Positions 20,023-29,799 of a stretch of 64,000 nt of DNA are shown piece after piece; position 1 is the first letter of the stretch; every line of letters starts with the position of its first letter. The notes beneath the pieces are model-generated. The model searched no databases. It had not been told where the DNA came from and saw nothing but the letters and a program-made list of their open reading frames with translations. The stretch lies in contig NZ_JALAMO010000007.1 in the NCBI RefSeq assembly GCF_026790065.1, positions 556,829 to 620,828 on the forward strand, in the 5' to 3' direction. Origin of the DNA: Bacillus sp. N13C7. Its GTDB lineage: Bacteria; Bacillota; Bacilli; Bacillales; Bacillaceae. The translations under genes were made by a program, and so were the position numbers.

Positions 20023-20925
20023 ATGCTGCCTCAGAAGAAGACAGATTCGTTCAGATTGGAGCCTGTGCCTGACCGGCACATTGAGGTAAAAAGAAAGCCT
20101 AGACGAAAATGGAACATCGGGGAAACGTCTGTGTGGGTTTTTCTGTTTCTATATCTGATTGCGATTGCCTATCCGCTGTTATGGATGGTCATGAGCGCCT
20201 TTAAAAGCTCGGACGATATTTTTGAGCACAGCTGGTCGCTGCCGTCTTCGTGGCATCCGGAAAACTTTGTGTCCGCCTGGAATCAAGGAATTTCTTCTTA
20301 TTTCATGAACAGTGTGATCGTGACGGCGCTGACGTGTGTGATCACTGTCTTTATCAGTGCATGGGCGGCGTATGGCCTTTCCCGGTTTGAGTTTAAAGGA
20401 AAAGGATTCTTTTTGGTGCTTTGTCTTGGCGGTTTGATGCTGACGCCGCAGGTCAGTTTAGTGCCGCTTTATTCTATTATTCAGTCGCTGGGCCTTTACA
20501 ATACGTATTGGGCGTTGATCCTCCCGTATGCGGCTTACCGGATCCCATTCACCATCATTTTGATCCGCTCTTATTTTCTTTCTATTTCCAAAGAATTGGA
20601 GGAGGCGGCTTATTTAGATGGGTGTACGAGTTTCGGAGTATTTTTCAGAATTTTCTTACCAATGAGCGTGCCGATTTTGGTGACATCCGGCATTTTGACG
20701 GCTTACCATACGTGGAATGAATTTATGTTTGCGATTATTTTCATAGATGATGAGAATTTGCGGACCATTCCAGCTGGGCTGATGCAGTTCAGAGACGCGC
20801 TTCAGACAGATTGGGGCGTCCTGCTGGCGGGATTAACGATTTCAGCCGCGCCGATTATTATTCTATTTTTATTGATGCAGAAATATTTTGTCCGCGGAAT
20901 TGCAAGCGGAAGTGTAAAAGGATAA
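20023..20925 (+). CDS. frlM: Fructosamine ABC importer permease FrlM
   Basis: 300-residue MalG-type permease, with a longer charged N-terminal tail (about 40 residues) before the first membrane segment and the EAA loop ELEEAAYLDGCTSFGVFFRIFLP. Partner of FrlN. AAAGGAGGAGTAACAG precedes the ATG. Confidence 0.93.
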   Translation: MLPQKKTDSFRLEPVPDRHIEVKRKPRRKWNIGETSVWVFLFLYLIAIAYPLLWMVMSAFKSSDDIFEHSWSLPSSWHPENFVSAWNQGISSYFMNSVIVTALTCVITVFISAWAAYGLSRFEFKGKGFFLVLCLGGLMLTPQVSLVPLYSIIQSLGLYNTYWALILPYAAYRIPFTIILIRSYFLSISKELEEAAYLDGCTSFGVFFRIFLPMSVPILVTSGILTAYHTWNEFMFAIIFIDDENLRTIPAGLMQFRDALQTDWGVLLAGLTISAAPIIILFLLMQKYFVRGIASGSVKG

Positions 20926-20937
20926 GGGGGAAGCATA

Positions 20938-21792
20938 ATGAAATTGATTGCGGTTGGAGATAACGTTGTTGATTACTATCAGGATCAAGAAACGTTCTAC
21001 CCGGGTGGAAATGCCTTAAACGTTGCTGTGCTGGCCAAACGGCTCGGGCATGAGACTTCCTATATTGGAATCGTCGGCAATGACGAAGCAGCGGCACATC
21101 TTTTGAACGTACTGAAAATGGAGAAGGTCAATGCTGATTATATCCGTCAGGCGCACGGAGAAAACGGAATGGCGATTGTCACCCTTGATGAACAGGGGGA
21201 CCGTATTTTTGTCAGATCAAATAAAGGCGGCATTCAGTCTCGGCTTCGCCTCGTGTTTCAGGAGAAAGATCTAGACTTTATCAGCGGCCATGATCTGCTG
21301 CATACGAGTGTGTACAGCCGGCTTGAGAATGATCTTCCGCAGCTGTGCGGGCTGCTTCCGGTCTCATTTGATTTTTCAACCAATCGGAAGGATGATTATC
21401 TGAGAAGGGTTTGTCCTTATGTGACGTATGCGTTTTTTTCTGGAAGCGATTTGAGTGAGTCGGAATGCGGCGAGCTTGCGAAAACAGCTCATGGGTACGG
21501 AGCAAAGTTCGTTTGTCTGACCCGCGGGGGCCAGGGGGCGATCCTGTCTGCGGGAGACCGAATCTATCATCAGCCGATCGTGGAAACTGATATAATAGAT
21601 ACACTTGGAGCGGGAGATTCATTTATAGCGGGTTTTTTGACAGCGTTTTGCGAGAAGCAGGACATGACACATGCTTTGCGCCAAGCGGCGGAAACGGCTG
21701 CAAAAACATGCGGTGTGTACGGGGCATTTGGCTATGGCCATCCTTTTCGCTTGGAGGATGGGGGAAGCAGTGAAAAAACGAGAATACTATAA
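20938..21792 (+). CDS. frlD: Fructosamine kinase FrlD
   Basis: 284-residue PfkB-family kinase. The C-terminal signature DTLGAGDSFIAGFL contains the anion hole and catalytic Asp, and PGGNALNVAVLAKRLG is the N-terminal substrate signature. It phosphorylates imported fructosamines at C6 for FrlB. Its 3' end overlaps a hairpin that also ends the convergent frlR gene. Confidence 0.95.
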   Translation: MKLIAVGDNVVDYYQDQETFYPGGNALNVAVLAKRLGHETSYIGIVGNDEAAAHLLNVLKMEKVNADYIRQAHGENGMAIVTLDEQGDRIFVRSNKGGIQSRLRLVFQEKDLDFISGHDLLHTSVYSRLENDLPQLCGLLPVSFDFSTNRKDDYLRRVCPYVTYAFFSGSDLSESECGELAKTAHGYGAKFVCLTRGGQGAILSAGDRIYHQPIVETDIIDTLGAGDSFIAGFLTAFCEKQDMTHALRQAAETAAKTCGVYGAFGYGHPFRLEDGGSSEKTRIL

Positions 21793-21811
21793 GCAGTGTC
21801 TCGTTTTTTAT
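21774..21811. terminator. Bidirectional terminator between frlD and frlR
   Basis: AAAAAACGAGA / TCTCGTTTTTT arms with a 15-base loop, the left arm lying inside the frlD end. It can stop transcription from both directions. Confidence 0.7.
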
Positions 21812-21816
21812 GCCGG

Positions 21817-22545
21817 TTATGTGTAGGGGCTGTTGATCGTAAAAGTGACACGGTTCGTGTGCATCAGAAACAGTGAGCAGTAGATTGGCTGGTCGTTTGA
21901 TGTAAAAGCCGTTTTATCGATTTCAAACAGCGCATCCCCGATATCGCAATCCAGGTATTTGCTTTCCTCCTGCTGGGCATACACAACATTTAGTAGCTTT
22001 GTATTGTGGGCGGGAACAACTTGGTATTGCTGTTTCAAAATATCATGCATGGATACGCCGTCAGCAATAAAGGCATCAATGCCGGGAAACAAATCCAGCG
22101 GATAATGCGTCACTTCAAAGGAGAGCGGCTGATCATCATTATATAAAATCCGTTTTAATTCAACGACAGGGGACTCAGGATCGATTTGAAGCTTCTCGGC
22201 AATGGGTTTTGCCGCCGGAATGATCTCATGGGACAGCACTTGATGCTTCGGTTTTTTGCCGGTTGATTCCATAAATTCTGAGTAGCCGTTTACTGCGATC
22301 AGCTCTCGTTTTAATTTAGGGCTTTTAACGAACGTTCCTTTTCCCTGCTGCCTGATCAGATAGCCTTCTTCGACTAAATCAAGAATGGCTTTCCTGACGG
22401 TAATGCGGCTGACATTATACTTGCTGCAAAGCTCGTTTTCGGTAGGCAGCTTGGCGGTTGGGGAATACACGCCTTTTTTAATGTCATCAGTGATGATTTG
22501 TTTTAGCTGAATGTATAAAGGTGTAGAACTTCCGTTGTTTAACAA
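21817..22545 (-). CDS. frlR: GntR/HutC-family repressor FrlR
   Basis: 242-residue regulator: N-terminal GntR winged helix (TENELCSKYNVSRITVRKAILDLVEEGYLI) and a C-terminal UTRA/HutC effector domain. It represses the frl genes. TTG 22545 is chosen because GGAGG lies 7 bases ahead; the open frame continues upstream about 70 codons but crosses the divergent promoter region. It is convergent to frlD and divergent from frlP. Confidence 0.9.
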   Translation of the reverse strand: MLNNGSSTPLYIQLKQIITDDIKKGVYSPTAKLPTENELCSKYNVSRITVRKAILDLVEEGYLIRQQGKGTFVKSPKLKRELIAVNGYSEFMESTGKKPKHQVLSHEIIPAAKPIAEKLQIDPESPVVELKRILYNDDQPLSFEVTHYPLDLFPGIDAFIADGVSMHDILKQQYQVVPAHNTKLLNVVYAQQEESKYLDCDIGDALFEIDKTAFTSNDQPIYCSLFLMHTNRVTFTINSPYT

Positions 22546-22583
22546 GGGGTAGCCTCCTTTTAACCTATTATTCATATTATAAT

Positions 22584-22603
22584 GTATTATGACGTTATAA
22601 TAC
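22584..22603. promoter_or_regulatory. FrlR-type operator between frlR and frlP
   Basis: GTATTAT-N6-ATAATAC with GACGTT at its centre, similar to the frlB and frlO palindromes. Its place just upstream of frlR suggests autoregulation and possibly shared control of frlP. Confidence 0.6.
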
Positions 22604-22726
22604 AAATTTACATTTTTTATTTTAGAAATATAGCAAAAATAGGAATCGATTACTCTAAAAATAACAGAAAGACCAAGTTGTTTCCAGTGGCGAAATAACA
22701 GATCAAAAGATAGGGGGACATTTCTG

Positions 22727-23830
22727 ATGGCTTCATTAACATTTGAGCATATCAAAAAATCATATCACTCACAATTAACGGTGAAGGACTTTGATTTAGA
22801 TGTAAAGGATAAGGAGCTTTTGGTGCTGGTGGGGCCGTCAGGATGCGGAAAATCGACAACACTGCGGATGGTGGCGGGGCTGGAAAGCATCTCTGAAGGA
22901 AACCTCCTCATCGATGGAGAACGGGTCAATGATCTTCCGCCGAAAGAACGTGATATTGCGATGGTATTTCAAAACTATGCGCTTTATCCGCATATGACGG
23001 TTTTTGATAATATGGCGTTTGGACTAAAGCTCAGAAAGTTGCCGAAACACGAAATTGCCGAGCGGGTTCATGCGGCAGCCAGAATTTTAGAGATTGAGCA
23101 TTTGCTGAAGAGAAAGCCGAAGGCGCTCTCCGGCGGGCAGCGGCAAAGGGTGGCGCTTGGCAGATCGATTGTGAGGGAACCAAAGGTCTTTTTAATGGAC
23201 GAGCCGCTTTCCAATCTGGATGCGAAGCTGAGAGTCACAATGCGGACAGAAATCAGCAAGCTGCACCAGCGTTTAGAGGCAACCATTATTTATGTCACGC
23301 ATGATCAGACCGAAGCGATGACAATGGGCGATCGGATTGTTGTAATGAATGAAGGGGAAATCCAGCAAGTGGCGAAACCTCATGACATTTATCATTACCC
23401 TGCGAATCTATTCGTCGCAGGCTTCATCGGTTCCCCGGGAATGAACTTTCTAAAAGGCACCATTGAGGAGCAGCATGGCGAGCTGTTTTTCACAAACCCT
23501 TCGATCCGGCTTCATATTCCTGAAGAAAAAGCGAAGCGGCTGAAGGAAAAGGGATATGCCGGAGAGCAGATGATTGCCGGCGTCCGGCCGGAGCATCTGG
23601 CACAATTGACGGGCAGTCATCAGCTGTTTGATTCAGTGTTTAATGCGAAGGTGGAAGTGAGTGAAAATCTGGGGTCGGAGCTGATTGTGCATGTCACGGC
23701 TGGGGACGAGCGGCTCACAGTCCGCCTTGATGGAAACACGCGAATCGCCGCAGGCGATTCGATCCAGCTGTCAGTGAAAATGGACCACGTTGTCTTTTTC
23801 GATGCGGAGACGGAAGAGGCTGTGTATTAG
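22727..23830 (+). CDS. frlP: Sugar ABC importer ATPase FrlP (MsmX-like)
   Basis: 367-residue ATPase of the MalK/MsmX class. Walker A GPSGCGKST, signature LSGGQRQR, Walker B VFLMDEPLSNLDAKLR, and a C-terminal TOBE-type regulatory domain are visible. It can energise the FrlONM importer; in B. subtilis MsmX is the main shared ATPase and FrlP (yurJ) is its paralogue. The ATG follows AGGGGGACATTTCTG. Ends in a terminator shared with bsn. Confidence 0.9.
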   Translation: MASLTFEHIKKSYHSQLTVKDFDLDVKDKELLVLVGPSGCGKSTTLRMVAGLESISEGNLLIDGERVNDLPPKERDIAMVFQNYALYPHMTVFDNMAFGLKLRKLPKHEIAERVHAAARILEIEHLLKRKPKALSGGQRQRVALGRSIVREPKVFLMDEPLSNLDAKLRVTMRTEISKLHQRLEATIIYVTHDQTEAMTMGDRIVVMNEGEIQQVAKPHDIYHYPANLFVAGFIGSPGMNFLKGTIEEQHGELFFTNPSIRLHIPEEKAKRLKEKGYAGEQMIAGVRPEHLAQLTGSHQLFDSVFNAKVEVSENLGSELIVHVTAGDERLTVRLDGNTRIAAGDSIQLSVKMDHVVFFDAETEEAVY

Positions 23831-23864
23831 AAAAGGTGCTCCTTAAGAGGAGCACCTTTTTCTT
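23831..23864. terminator. Bidirectional terminator between frlP and bsn
   Basis: AAAAGGTGCTCCT / AGGAGCACCTTTTT hairpin between two convergent genes. Confidence 0.85.
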
Positions 23865-24729
23865 ACGGCCAAATCTCATCTGCCCATTCAGGGTGGTCGA
23901 TAAATGGATTGCGGTTGTGCTGATATTTCTCATAAATGATTTCATTTCTTTTTCGCTCGCGGTCATCGACCGGGTCCTGCCTGTTCCATTCGAGCAGGGC
24001 AGATTGTTTTCCGTGAAATGGGGCTGAGCCGTTGCCAGTTTTATCATTAAGTTCAAGATCAGGGTAGCCGTCATCACCCTCGTAACGGACAGCCATGTAA
24101 AACAACATGCGGGCGACATCACCCTTCACATCATCACGGGGCTCCCATGAATCACCGTCATAATAATTTCCGGGTGCCTTCGCATATTCAGTGCCGCCAT
24201 TGTCAAAATCCATATTTCCTCTGGCGCTGTTCACTTGAACATCAGCCGGACGCAAATGGTGAATGTCTGTGCCAGGCCCCTTGCTCGTACCAAAATCGCC
24301 ATGGGATTTCGCCCAGACGTGCTCGCGGTTCCAATCGCCGACATTTCCGCCGTTCAGATTTTTTGACCGCGATTCGTTCGTATAGAGCAGGATGACATGA
24401 TTCGGATTTGCCGGATCTTCATCGGTTTCCTTCAGCGCGTTCCATACTTCACTGTAGGACAGCATTGTATGTCCGCTGATGATGCGGTGCAGGGCACTTT
24501 TTAGCGATTCTCCTGTTTTGTTTTCAGCATCTTCATAATAGGTATCTGTGTCAGCGTAGGGTGCAGCGGGAGCGGCTAATGAGAAAAGGCCCCCTGTTCC
24601 TGAAGGGGAAGACGCCAATCGGCCGTTCAGGTTCAATGCGGTTTGCGCGCTTGCTGAAGCGGCAGGCGCAAACAATCCGGAAATCAGTAACACACAGACG
24701 AGCGGCAGAAACCTTGCTTTTTTTGTCAT
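23863..24729 (-). CDS. bsn: Secreted endonuclease Bsn
   Basis: 288-residue extracellular nuclease of the endonuclease I/NucM His-Me finger type. A Sec signal peptide (about 28 residues, ending ASASAQT) is followed by the active region NREHVWAKSHGDFG and the TDIHHLRPADVQVN motif. It degrades RNA and DNA outside the cell, probably to scavenge nucleotides. ATG 24729 is used (AAAGGAGGGCAAGTG ahead); the longer open frame adds non-signal residues. Placement next to purine breakdown genes fits nucleic acid scavenging. Confidence 0.93.
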   Translation of the reverse strand: MTKKARFLPLVCVLLISGLFAPAASASAQTALNLNGRLASSPSGTGGLFSLAAPAAPYADTDTYYEDAENKTGESLKSALHRIISGHTMLSYSEVWNALKETDEDPANPNHVILLYTNESRSKNLNGGNVGDWNREHVWAKSHGDFGTSKGPGTDIHHLRPADVQVNSARGNMDFDNGGTEYAKAPGNYYDGDSWEPRDDVKGDVARMLFYMAVRYEGDDGYPDLELNDKTGNGSAPFHGKQSALLEWNRQDPVDDRERKRNEIIYEKYQHNRNPFIDHPEWADEIWP

Positions 24730-24866
24730 CACTTGCCCTCCTTTTATCAGATCATGTCTATTATCTAAAATTGAAATAAAGGATAGAAGTGTCATTTTGT
24801 ATATTTTTCATTAAAATTGTAAATTAGTTCCTTTGGGGGAGGAAGATATCCACTGTTCCAATATCT

Positions 24867-25861
24867 TTAGGCCCCTTTTTGCTCCAGCTGAGATTTGGCA
24901 AGGTCTGCTCCTTCTTCAATTGATGTGGTATGTCCGAATAAATAGTAACGCAGTCCCGCATTCATGATGACTTGTTTTCTCTCATAGTCCAATCCGGATT
25001 CCTCGCTGCCGCCGAGGATCGCCGTGATTTTTTCTGCCTGTCCGGCCGGACTCATTGTTTGATCCCATGCTGCTTCGTCCGCTTTCAATCCATAGTCCTC
25101 CGGTTTTAAGATGAATGCTTCCATTTCGCTCTCATTGATCGTAAACACGAAGCTGTTGCGGTGGACAGGGACATCCTCAGAGCCTTCTGCTCCTTGAACG
25201 ATAAACGCCTGCTGTTAGCCCAGTCTTTGAAACACGGGAAAGATATGCTGGATGGCTGTCCGGTGAAAGGCGCCCATCATGATTCGAGAGGCTCCGGCAT
25301 AATTCAGGAGCTTCTCTGCGGTGTTCAAAACGGTTCGCACGCCCATTTCCTCACGAATGGTTTTCAGCCGTTGAAATGGACGGCATCATAACTCGGCTGA
25401 TGCAAATCCGATGTGTAATTCGGAGAGGAATTCTTCAATATGTTCCTGTGTGCCTTCTGTCTCAATGCCGAGCTCCCGCAAAACGGCTTTTATGTTGTTT
25501 GTGTATTTCGGCGGAAGTGCCTCGCTGCTGTGAAGAAATGCCGGTATGCCGCTTTCTGCGAGTAAAAGAGACACTGGAATGGTGGCGAGAAAAGAGTATA
25601 AGGTCCGGCAAAATCGACGGCATGCCCGCTGATGTGCGGCGGCAATTGAAGCACCGAAGAATGTGCCCGCATCGCTTCTGTGATGCCAAGCAATTCGTCT
25701 GACGTTTCTGTTTTGATCCGTTCCGCGATCAGAAACGCCGCGATCTGCACATCGCTTGCCTCGCCGGAGAACATCGCCTCTCCTGCAAGTTTAGCCTGTT
25801 CATATGAAAGGTGTTTTGATCCCCTTTTTCCTCTAGCTGCTTCTTTAATCCATTGCTGCAT
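24867..25861 (-). pseudogene. Decayed TrpD2-like (anthranilate phosphoribosyltransferase family) gene
   Basis: Remnant of an about 331-codon gene. The N-terminal part (25861 to about 25600) reads as an AnPRT-family helix bundle (EASDVQIAAFLIAERIKTE). A frameshift near 25590-25605 moves the frame to SLLLAESGIPAFLHSSEALPPKY, typical of the YbiB/TrpD2 subfamily. Then an in-frame TGA (25388-25386) interrupts it before RPFQRLKTIREEMGVRTVLN, and an in-frame TAA (25217-25215) falls after FPVFQRLG. The last part again reads well (EGSEDVPVHRNSF to the end). Three separate lesions argue for real decay rather than sequencing error. TrpD2 proteins bind nucleic acids and are not tryptophan enzymes. I do not recall an intact copy here in strain 168. 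Confidence 0.85.
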
Positions 25862-25992
25862 ATTGGCGCTGCATATTGGCTCTCTCCCTTGCTGTGTTTT
25901 CTTTTGACTTTACATGAAAAAGGGGACTGAGAGGTAGGAGGTTTTGTGGCCGCTTTGCTGACAGGATAGATACTGTGACTAAAAAATAAACG

Positions 25993-26005
25993 TTTTTTTG
26001 GTTAA
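25993..26005 (+). promoter_or_regulatory. PucR box ahead of pucF
   Basis: TTTTTTTGGTTAA matches the known PucR box WWWCNTTGGTTAA except for the C. It lies about 70 bases ahead of the pucF start, in the expected activator position. Confidence 0.6.
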
Positions 26006-26073
26006 TCTGCCAATGAACTATCGAGTTCCTCCTTCTATAATGAAGTCACCATAACGGCCAGAGGGGGGAGTAC

Positions 26074-27312
26074 ATGGAAAAGCAGAAGCTTTCAGTAAAA
26101 AGCGGCATCGCAGATTATATCGAATGGCTCGCCCAATACGGCGCATCCGCTGACGGCGGCGTGACGAGACTTTTGTATACAAAAGAATGGATGGACGCGC
26201 AGCTCGCCGTGAAGACGGAAATGTCGGCATTCGGACTTGATACAAGATTCGACGATGTCGGCAATGTGTTTGGAAGGCTTTCGGGCACTCAGTCCCCGGG
26301 TGAAGTGATTGTAACCGGTTCACATATTGATACTGTTATCAATGGGGGGAAGTATGACGGCGCCTATGGCGTTCTTGCGGCAATGCTCTCGATAAAGCAG
26401 CTTAAAGAAACATACGGAGCGCCGAAAAAAACACTCGAAGCAGTCTCCTTATGTGAGGAGGAGGGCAGCCGTTTTCCAATGACCTATTGGGGATCAGGAA
26501 ATATGACGGGTGTTTTTTCAGTACAGGATGCAGTCGAACCGAGAGATGAAACAGGCGTCTCTCTGCAAGCTGCGATGTATGAGTGCGGTTTTGGCAAAGG
26601 TATGTTTCAGGCGGCGAATAGGACAGATATCAGCGCTTTTGTCGAGCTTCATATAGAACAGGGACAGACATTGGAGATGTCAGGACGGGATCTTGGCATT
26701 GTGACTAGCATTGCGGGGCAAAGGCGATATCTCGTCACACTGGAGGGGGAATGCAACCATGCGGGAACCACCTCTATGAAATGGCGCAAGGACCCGCTTG
26801 CAGCAAGCAGCCGTATTATTCACGAGCTGCTCCTGCGTTCGGAAGAGCAGCCGGATGAGCTCCGTCTGACATGCGGAAAAATAACGGCAGAGCCTAACGT
26901 GGCCAATGTCATACCGGGACGCGTACAGTTTTCAATCGATATTCGCCATCAGCATCAGCACGTGCTGGAGCAATTTCATGAAGACATGGCTGCTCTGATT
27001 AACAGCATTTGCCATCAAAAAGGGATTCGCGCATCAATTGATGAATATATGCGGATAGAGCCTGTGCCGATGGACGAAAGGCTGAAGGCTGCGGCTCTTG
27101 AAACAGCGGCAGAAAACGGCATCAGCTGTGAAGAAATGGTGAGCGGAGCAGGACATGACGCGCAAATGATCGGAAGGCGCCATCCGGCTTGTATGCTGTT
27201 CGTGCCAAGCCGCGGCGGCATCAGCCACTCACCGAAGGAATATACCAGAGCCAGACAGCTTGAGATCGGCGTCCGCGCATTGACTGATTTATTATACAAA
27301 CTGGCTTACTGA
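26074..27312 (+). CDS. pucF: Allantoate amidohydrolase PucF
   Basis: 412-residue M20-family metallohydrolase. Metal-binding segments GSHIDTVINGGKYDG, LCEEEGSRF and HIEQG, the dimerisation-domain CNHAGTTSM and a late SRGGISHSP are in family order. It hydrolyses allantoate to ureidoglycine with ammonia and CO2 release. AGAGGGGGGAGTACATGG is the start context. pucG follows after 16 bases. Confidence 0.94.
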   Translation: MEKQKLSVKSGIADYIEWLAQYGASADGGVTRLLYTKEWMDAQLAVKTEMSAFGLDTRFDDVGNVFGRLSGTQSPGEVIVTGSHIDTVINGGKYDGAYGVLAAMLSIKQLKETYGAPKKTLEAVSLCEEEGSRFPMTYWGSGNMTGVFSVQDAVEPRDETGVSLQAAMYECGFGKGMFQAANRTDISAFVELHIEQGQTLEMSGRDLGIVTSIAGQRRYLVTLEGECNHAGTTSMKWRKDPLAASSRIIHELLLRSEEQPDELRLTCGKITAEPNVANVIPGRVQFSIDIRHQHQHVLEQFHEDMAALINSICHQKGIRASIDEYMRIEPVPMDERLKAAALETAAENGISCEEMVSGAGHDAQMIGRRHPACMLFVPSRGGISHSPKEYTRARQLEIGVRALTDLLYKLAY

Positions 27313-27328
27313 TAAAGGAGGAATGGCT

Positions 27329-28579
27329 GTGTCAGGCAGAAAAGAATTATGTACCCCGTTAAGAACGATTATGACGCCGGGGCCTGTTGAGGTTGATCCG
27401 CGTGTATTAAGAGTGATGAGCACCCCGATTCTCGGCCAATTTGATCCGGCGTTTACAGATATCATGAATGAAACGATGGACATGCTTCGGGAGGTATTTC
27501 AAACGAAAAATCGCTGGGCATATCCGATTGACGGCACTTCTCGGGCGGGAATCGAAGCGGTGCTGGCGAGTGTGATTGCGCCGGGAGATGATGTGCTTAT
27601 TCCGATTTACGGCCGCTTCGGTTATTTGCTGACTGAAATCGCTGAGCGGTATGGGGCGAATGTTCATATACTTGAGTGTGAGTGGGGAACGGTCTTTGAT
27701 CCGGAGGACATTATTCAGGAAATAAAAAAAGTGAAGCCAAAAATCGTGGCGATGGTGCACGGAGAAACATCGACAGGGCGGATTCACCCGCTGACATCCA
27801 TCGGTGAAGCCTGCCGCGCCGAGGATGCATTGTTTATCGTCGATGCAGTTGCAACGATCGGGGGCTGCGAAGTCAAAGTCGATGAATGGAAAATTGACGC
27901 GGCCATCGGCGGCACGCAGAAATGCTTGTCTGTGCCATCAGGAATGGCGCCGATTACATATAATGAGCGGGTGGCGGATGTGATTGCGTCCCGAAAAAAA
28001 GTGGAGCGCGGGATTGCAACACAAGCTGACAGGTCAACACTTTCAGGAAACCTGCCGATCACAAGCAATTATTTTGATTTGAGCCAGCTTGAGGATTATT
28101 GGAGCGAAAGACGGCTCAATCATCATACAGAAGCGACGACGATGCTGTACGCCTTGCGTGAGGGCGTCAGGCTGGTGCTTGAAGAAGGTCTTGAAGCCCG
28201 ATTTGAACGGCATCGCCACCATGAGAACGCACTAGCAGCTGGGATTAAGGCGATGGGGCTGGAGCTGTTTGGAGATGCAAGCTGCAAAATGCCTGTCGTC
28301 ACCTGTGTAGAAATCCCCGATGGTATTGACGGCGAGTCTGTCCGCCGCATGCTGCTGGCCCAATTCGGCATCGAAATCGCCAGCTCATTCGGGCCTCTGG
28401 CGGGGAAGATCTGGAGAATCGGTACGATGGGTTACAGCTGCAGAAAAGAAAACGTATTGTTCGTGCTTGCCGGTTTAGAGGCTGTGCTGCTGAGACATGG
28501 CGCAGGAATTGAGGTGGGGAAAGCGCTTCAGGCGGCGCTTGATGTGTATGAAACCGCTGGCCGCCAGGCAGCGGTGTAA
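27329..28579 (+). CDS. pucG: (S)-ureidoglycine-glyoxylate aminotransferase PucG
   Basis: 416-residue class V PLP aminotransferase related to alanine-glyoxylate aminotransferase. The PLP Lys is in AIGGTQKCLSVPSG, and FIVDAVATIGG gives the cofactor Asp. It transfers the amino group of ureidoglycine to glyoxylate, making glycine. GTG 27329 is chosen since AAGGAGG lies 7 bases ahead and the length matches PucG; the ATG at 27323 is too close to that site. Confidence 0.93.
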   Translation: MSGRKELCTPLRTIMTPGPVEVDPRVLRVMSTPILGQFDPAFTDIMNETMDMLREVFQTKNRWAYPIDGTSRAGIEAVLASVIAPGDDVLIPIYGRFGYLLTEIAERYGANVHILECEWGTVFDPEDIIQEIKKVKPKIVAMVHGETSTGRIHPLTSIGEACRAEDALFIVDAVATIGGCEVKVDEWKIDAAIGGTQKCLSVPSGMAPITYNERVADVIASRKKVERGIATQADRSTLSGNLPITSNYFDLSQLEDYWSERRLNHHTEATTMLYALREGVRLVLEEGLEARFERHRHHENALAAGIKAMGLELFGDASCKMPVVTCVEIPDGIDGESVRRMLLAQFGIEIASSFGPLAGKIWRIGTMGYSCRKENVLFVLAGLEAVLLRHGAGIEVGKALQAALDVYETAGRQAAV

Positions 28580-28581
28580 AG

Positions 28582-28612
28582 AAAAGCTTGCGGACCTCCG
28601 CAAGCTTTTTAA
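28582..28612 (+). terminator. Terminator after pucG
   Basis: AAAAGCTTGCGGA / TCCGCAAGCTTTTT hairpin three bases after the pucG stop. Confidence 0.85.
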
Positions 28613-28806
28613 GTTATAATTTCTTGTTTTCTCCAATTTGATTTTCTTCGTTTGACTCTTTTTACAAATCCTCTTTCTATGTGTTTCATTTTCTGACAAA
28701 TCATGAGTCATTTTCTCTTCCATCATCTATTCTTTATACAAGTTACCTATAAAATCACGCTGAACCTATTGTATCTCACAGTAATTTTTGAGAGGAGGAT
28801 GCAGCA

Positions 28807-29799
28807 TTGGAAAATTTGCACATGATGTTAGATGTGCTCCTGAAAGATCGTGAGGAGGCTGTGCTGGCGACAATTGTTCAAGTGGAAGGCTCCGCATATC
28901 GAAAAGCAGGCGCCTCTATGCTCTTTAAGAAAAATGGCGAGCGGGTCGGCTTGTTGAGCGGCGGGTGTGTGGAAGAAGATTTATTCCAAAGAATTCGTGA
29001 AATGGGTGATCAGTTGACATCAGCGCTAATTCCCTACGACATGCGTGCGGAGGATGATCTTTCCTGGGGCATGGGGGCGGGGTGCAACGGCATTATTCAT
29101 ATTTATGTAGAGCGAATCACGCAGGAAAAAAGGCGGCACTACAAAATAGTGAGGGACTGCCTTCATTCAGGCAAAGCTGTTACATCCGTTACGCAGCTTG
29201 ACTCCTCCCATTATATATTTCTGTCAGATAGTGGGCATTTCGGGAACTGGCCTGACGTGCCTCTGCAAGACATTCAATGTACGGCTTCAACGCTTCATTT
29301 ACCGCATTTTGATCCATCAACGAACATGTTTATTCAGCGAATTGAACCGAAACCGCGTCTTATTTTGTTCGGAGCGGGACCGGATACGGTGCCGCTTGCC
29401 AATTTGGCGGCTGATACAGGATTTTCTGTTATCGTCACTGATTGGCGTCCGGCTTATTGTACATCCTCTCTTTTTCCAAAAGCAGATCAGCTGATCACCG
29501 CTTTTCCGGAACAAATGCTCAGCAAATTTCAATTTTTTCCGCATGATGCAGCCGTTGTGGCAACCCATCATTATCAGCACGATCAAGCGATCATCAACTT
29601 CTTATTTTCTCAACATCTTCATTATATCGGACTGTTGGGTTCAGCAAGCCGCACGAAGAGACTGCTGAAAGGAAAGCAGCCGCCGTCTCATTTTTACAGT
29701 CCGGTCGGGCTGAAAATCGGTGCGGAAGGCCCCGAGGAAATTGCCGTCAGCATTGTCGCGGAAATCATTCAAACAAGAAAACGGCTGGCGGTTGTATGA
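28807..29799 (+). CDS. pucA: Xanthine dehydrogenase accessory protein PucA (XdhC family)
   Basis: 330-residue XdhC/CoxI-family protein. VQVEGSAYRKAGASMLF and LLSGGCVEEDL are the conserved N-terminal segments; a Rossmann-like C-terminal half follows (LILFGAGPDTVPLANLAAD). It is expected to load the sulfurated molybdenum cofactor into the PucCDE dehydrogenase. TTG start with GAGAGGAGGATGCAGCA. First gene of pucABCDE; overlaps pucB by 4 bases. Confidence 0.92.
   Translation: MENLHMMLDVLLKDREEAVLATIVQVEGSAYRKAGASMLFKKNGERVGLLSGGCVEEDLFQRIREMGDQLTSALIPYDMRAEDDLSWGMGAGCNGIIHIYVERITQEKRRHYKIVRDCLHSGKAVTSVTQLDSSHYIFLSDSGHFGNWPDVPLQDIQCTASTLHLPHFDPSTNMFIQRIEPKPRLILFGAGPDTVPLANLAADTGFSVIVTDWRPAYCTSSLFPKADQLITAFPEQMLSKFQFFPHDAAVVATHHYQHDQAIINFLFSQHLHYIGLLGSASRTKRLLKGKQPPSHFYSPVGLKIGAEGPEEIAVSIVAEIIQTRKRLAVV

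Noticed and set aside
24147-25907. Several plus-strand frames over bsn and the pseudogene
   Set aside because: They are opposite to recognisable coding sequence, and show no start signals.
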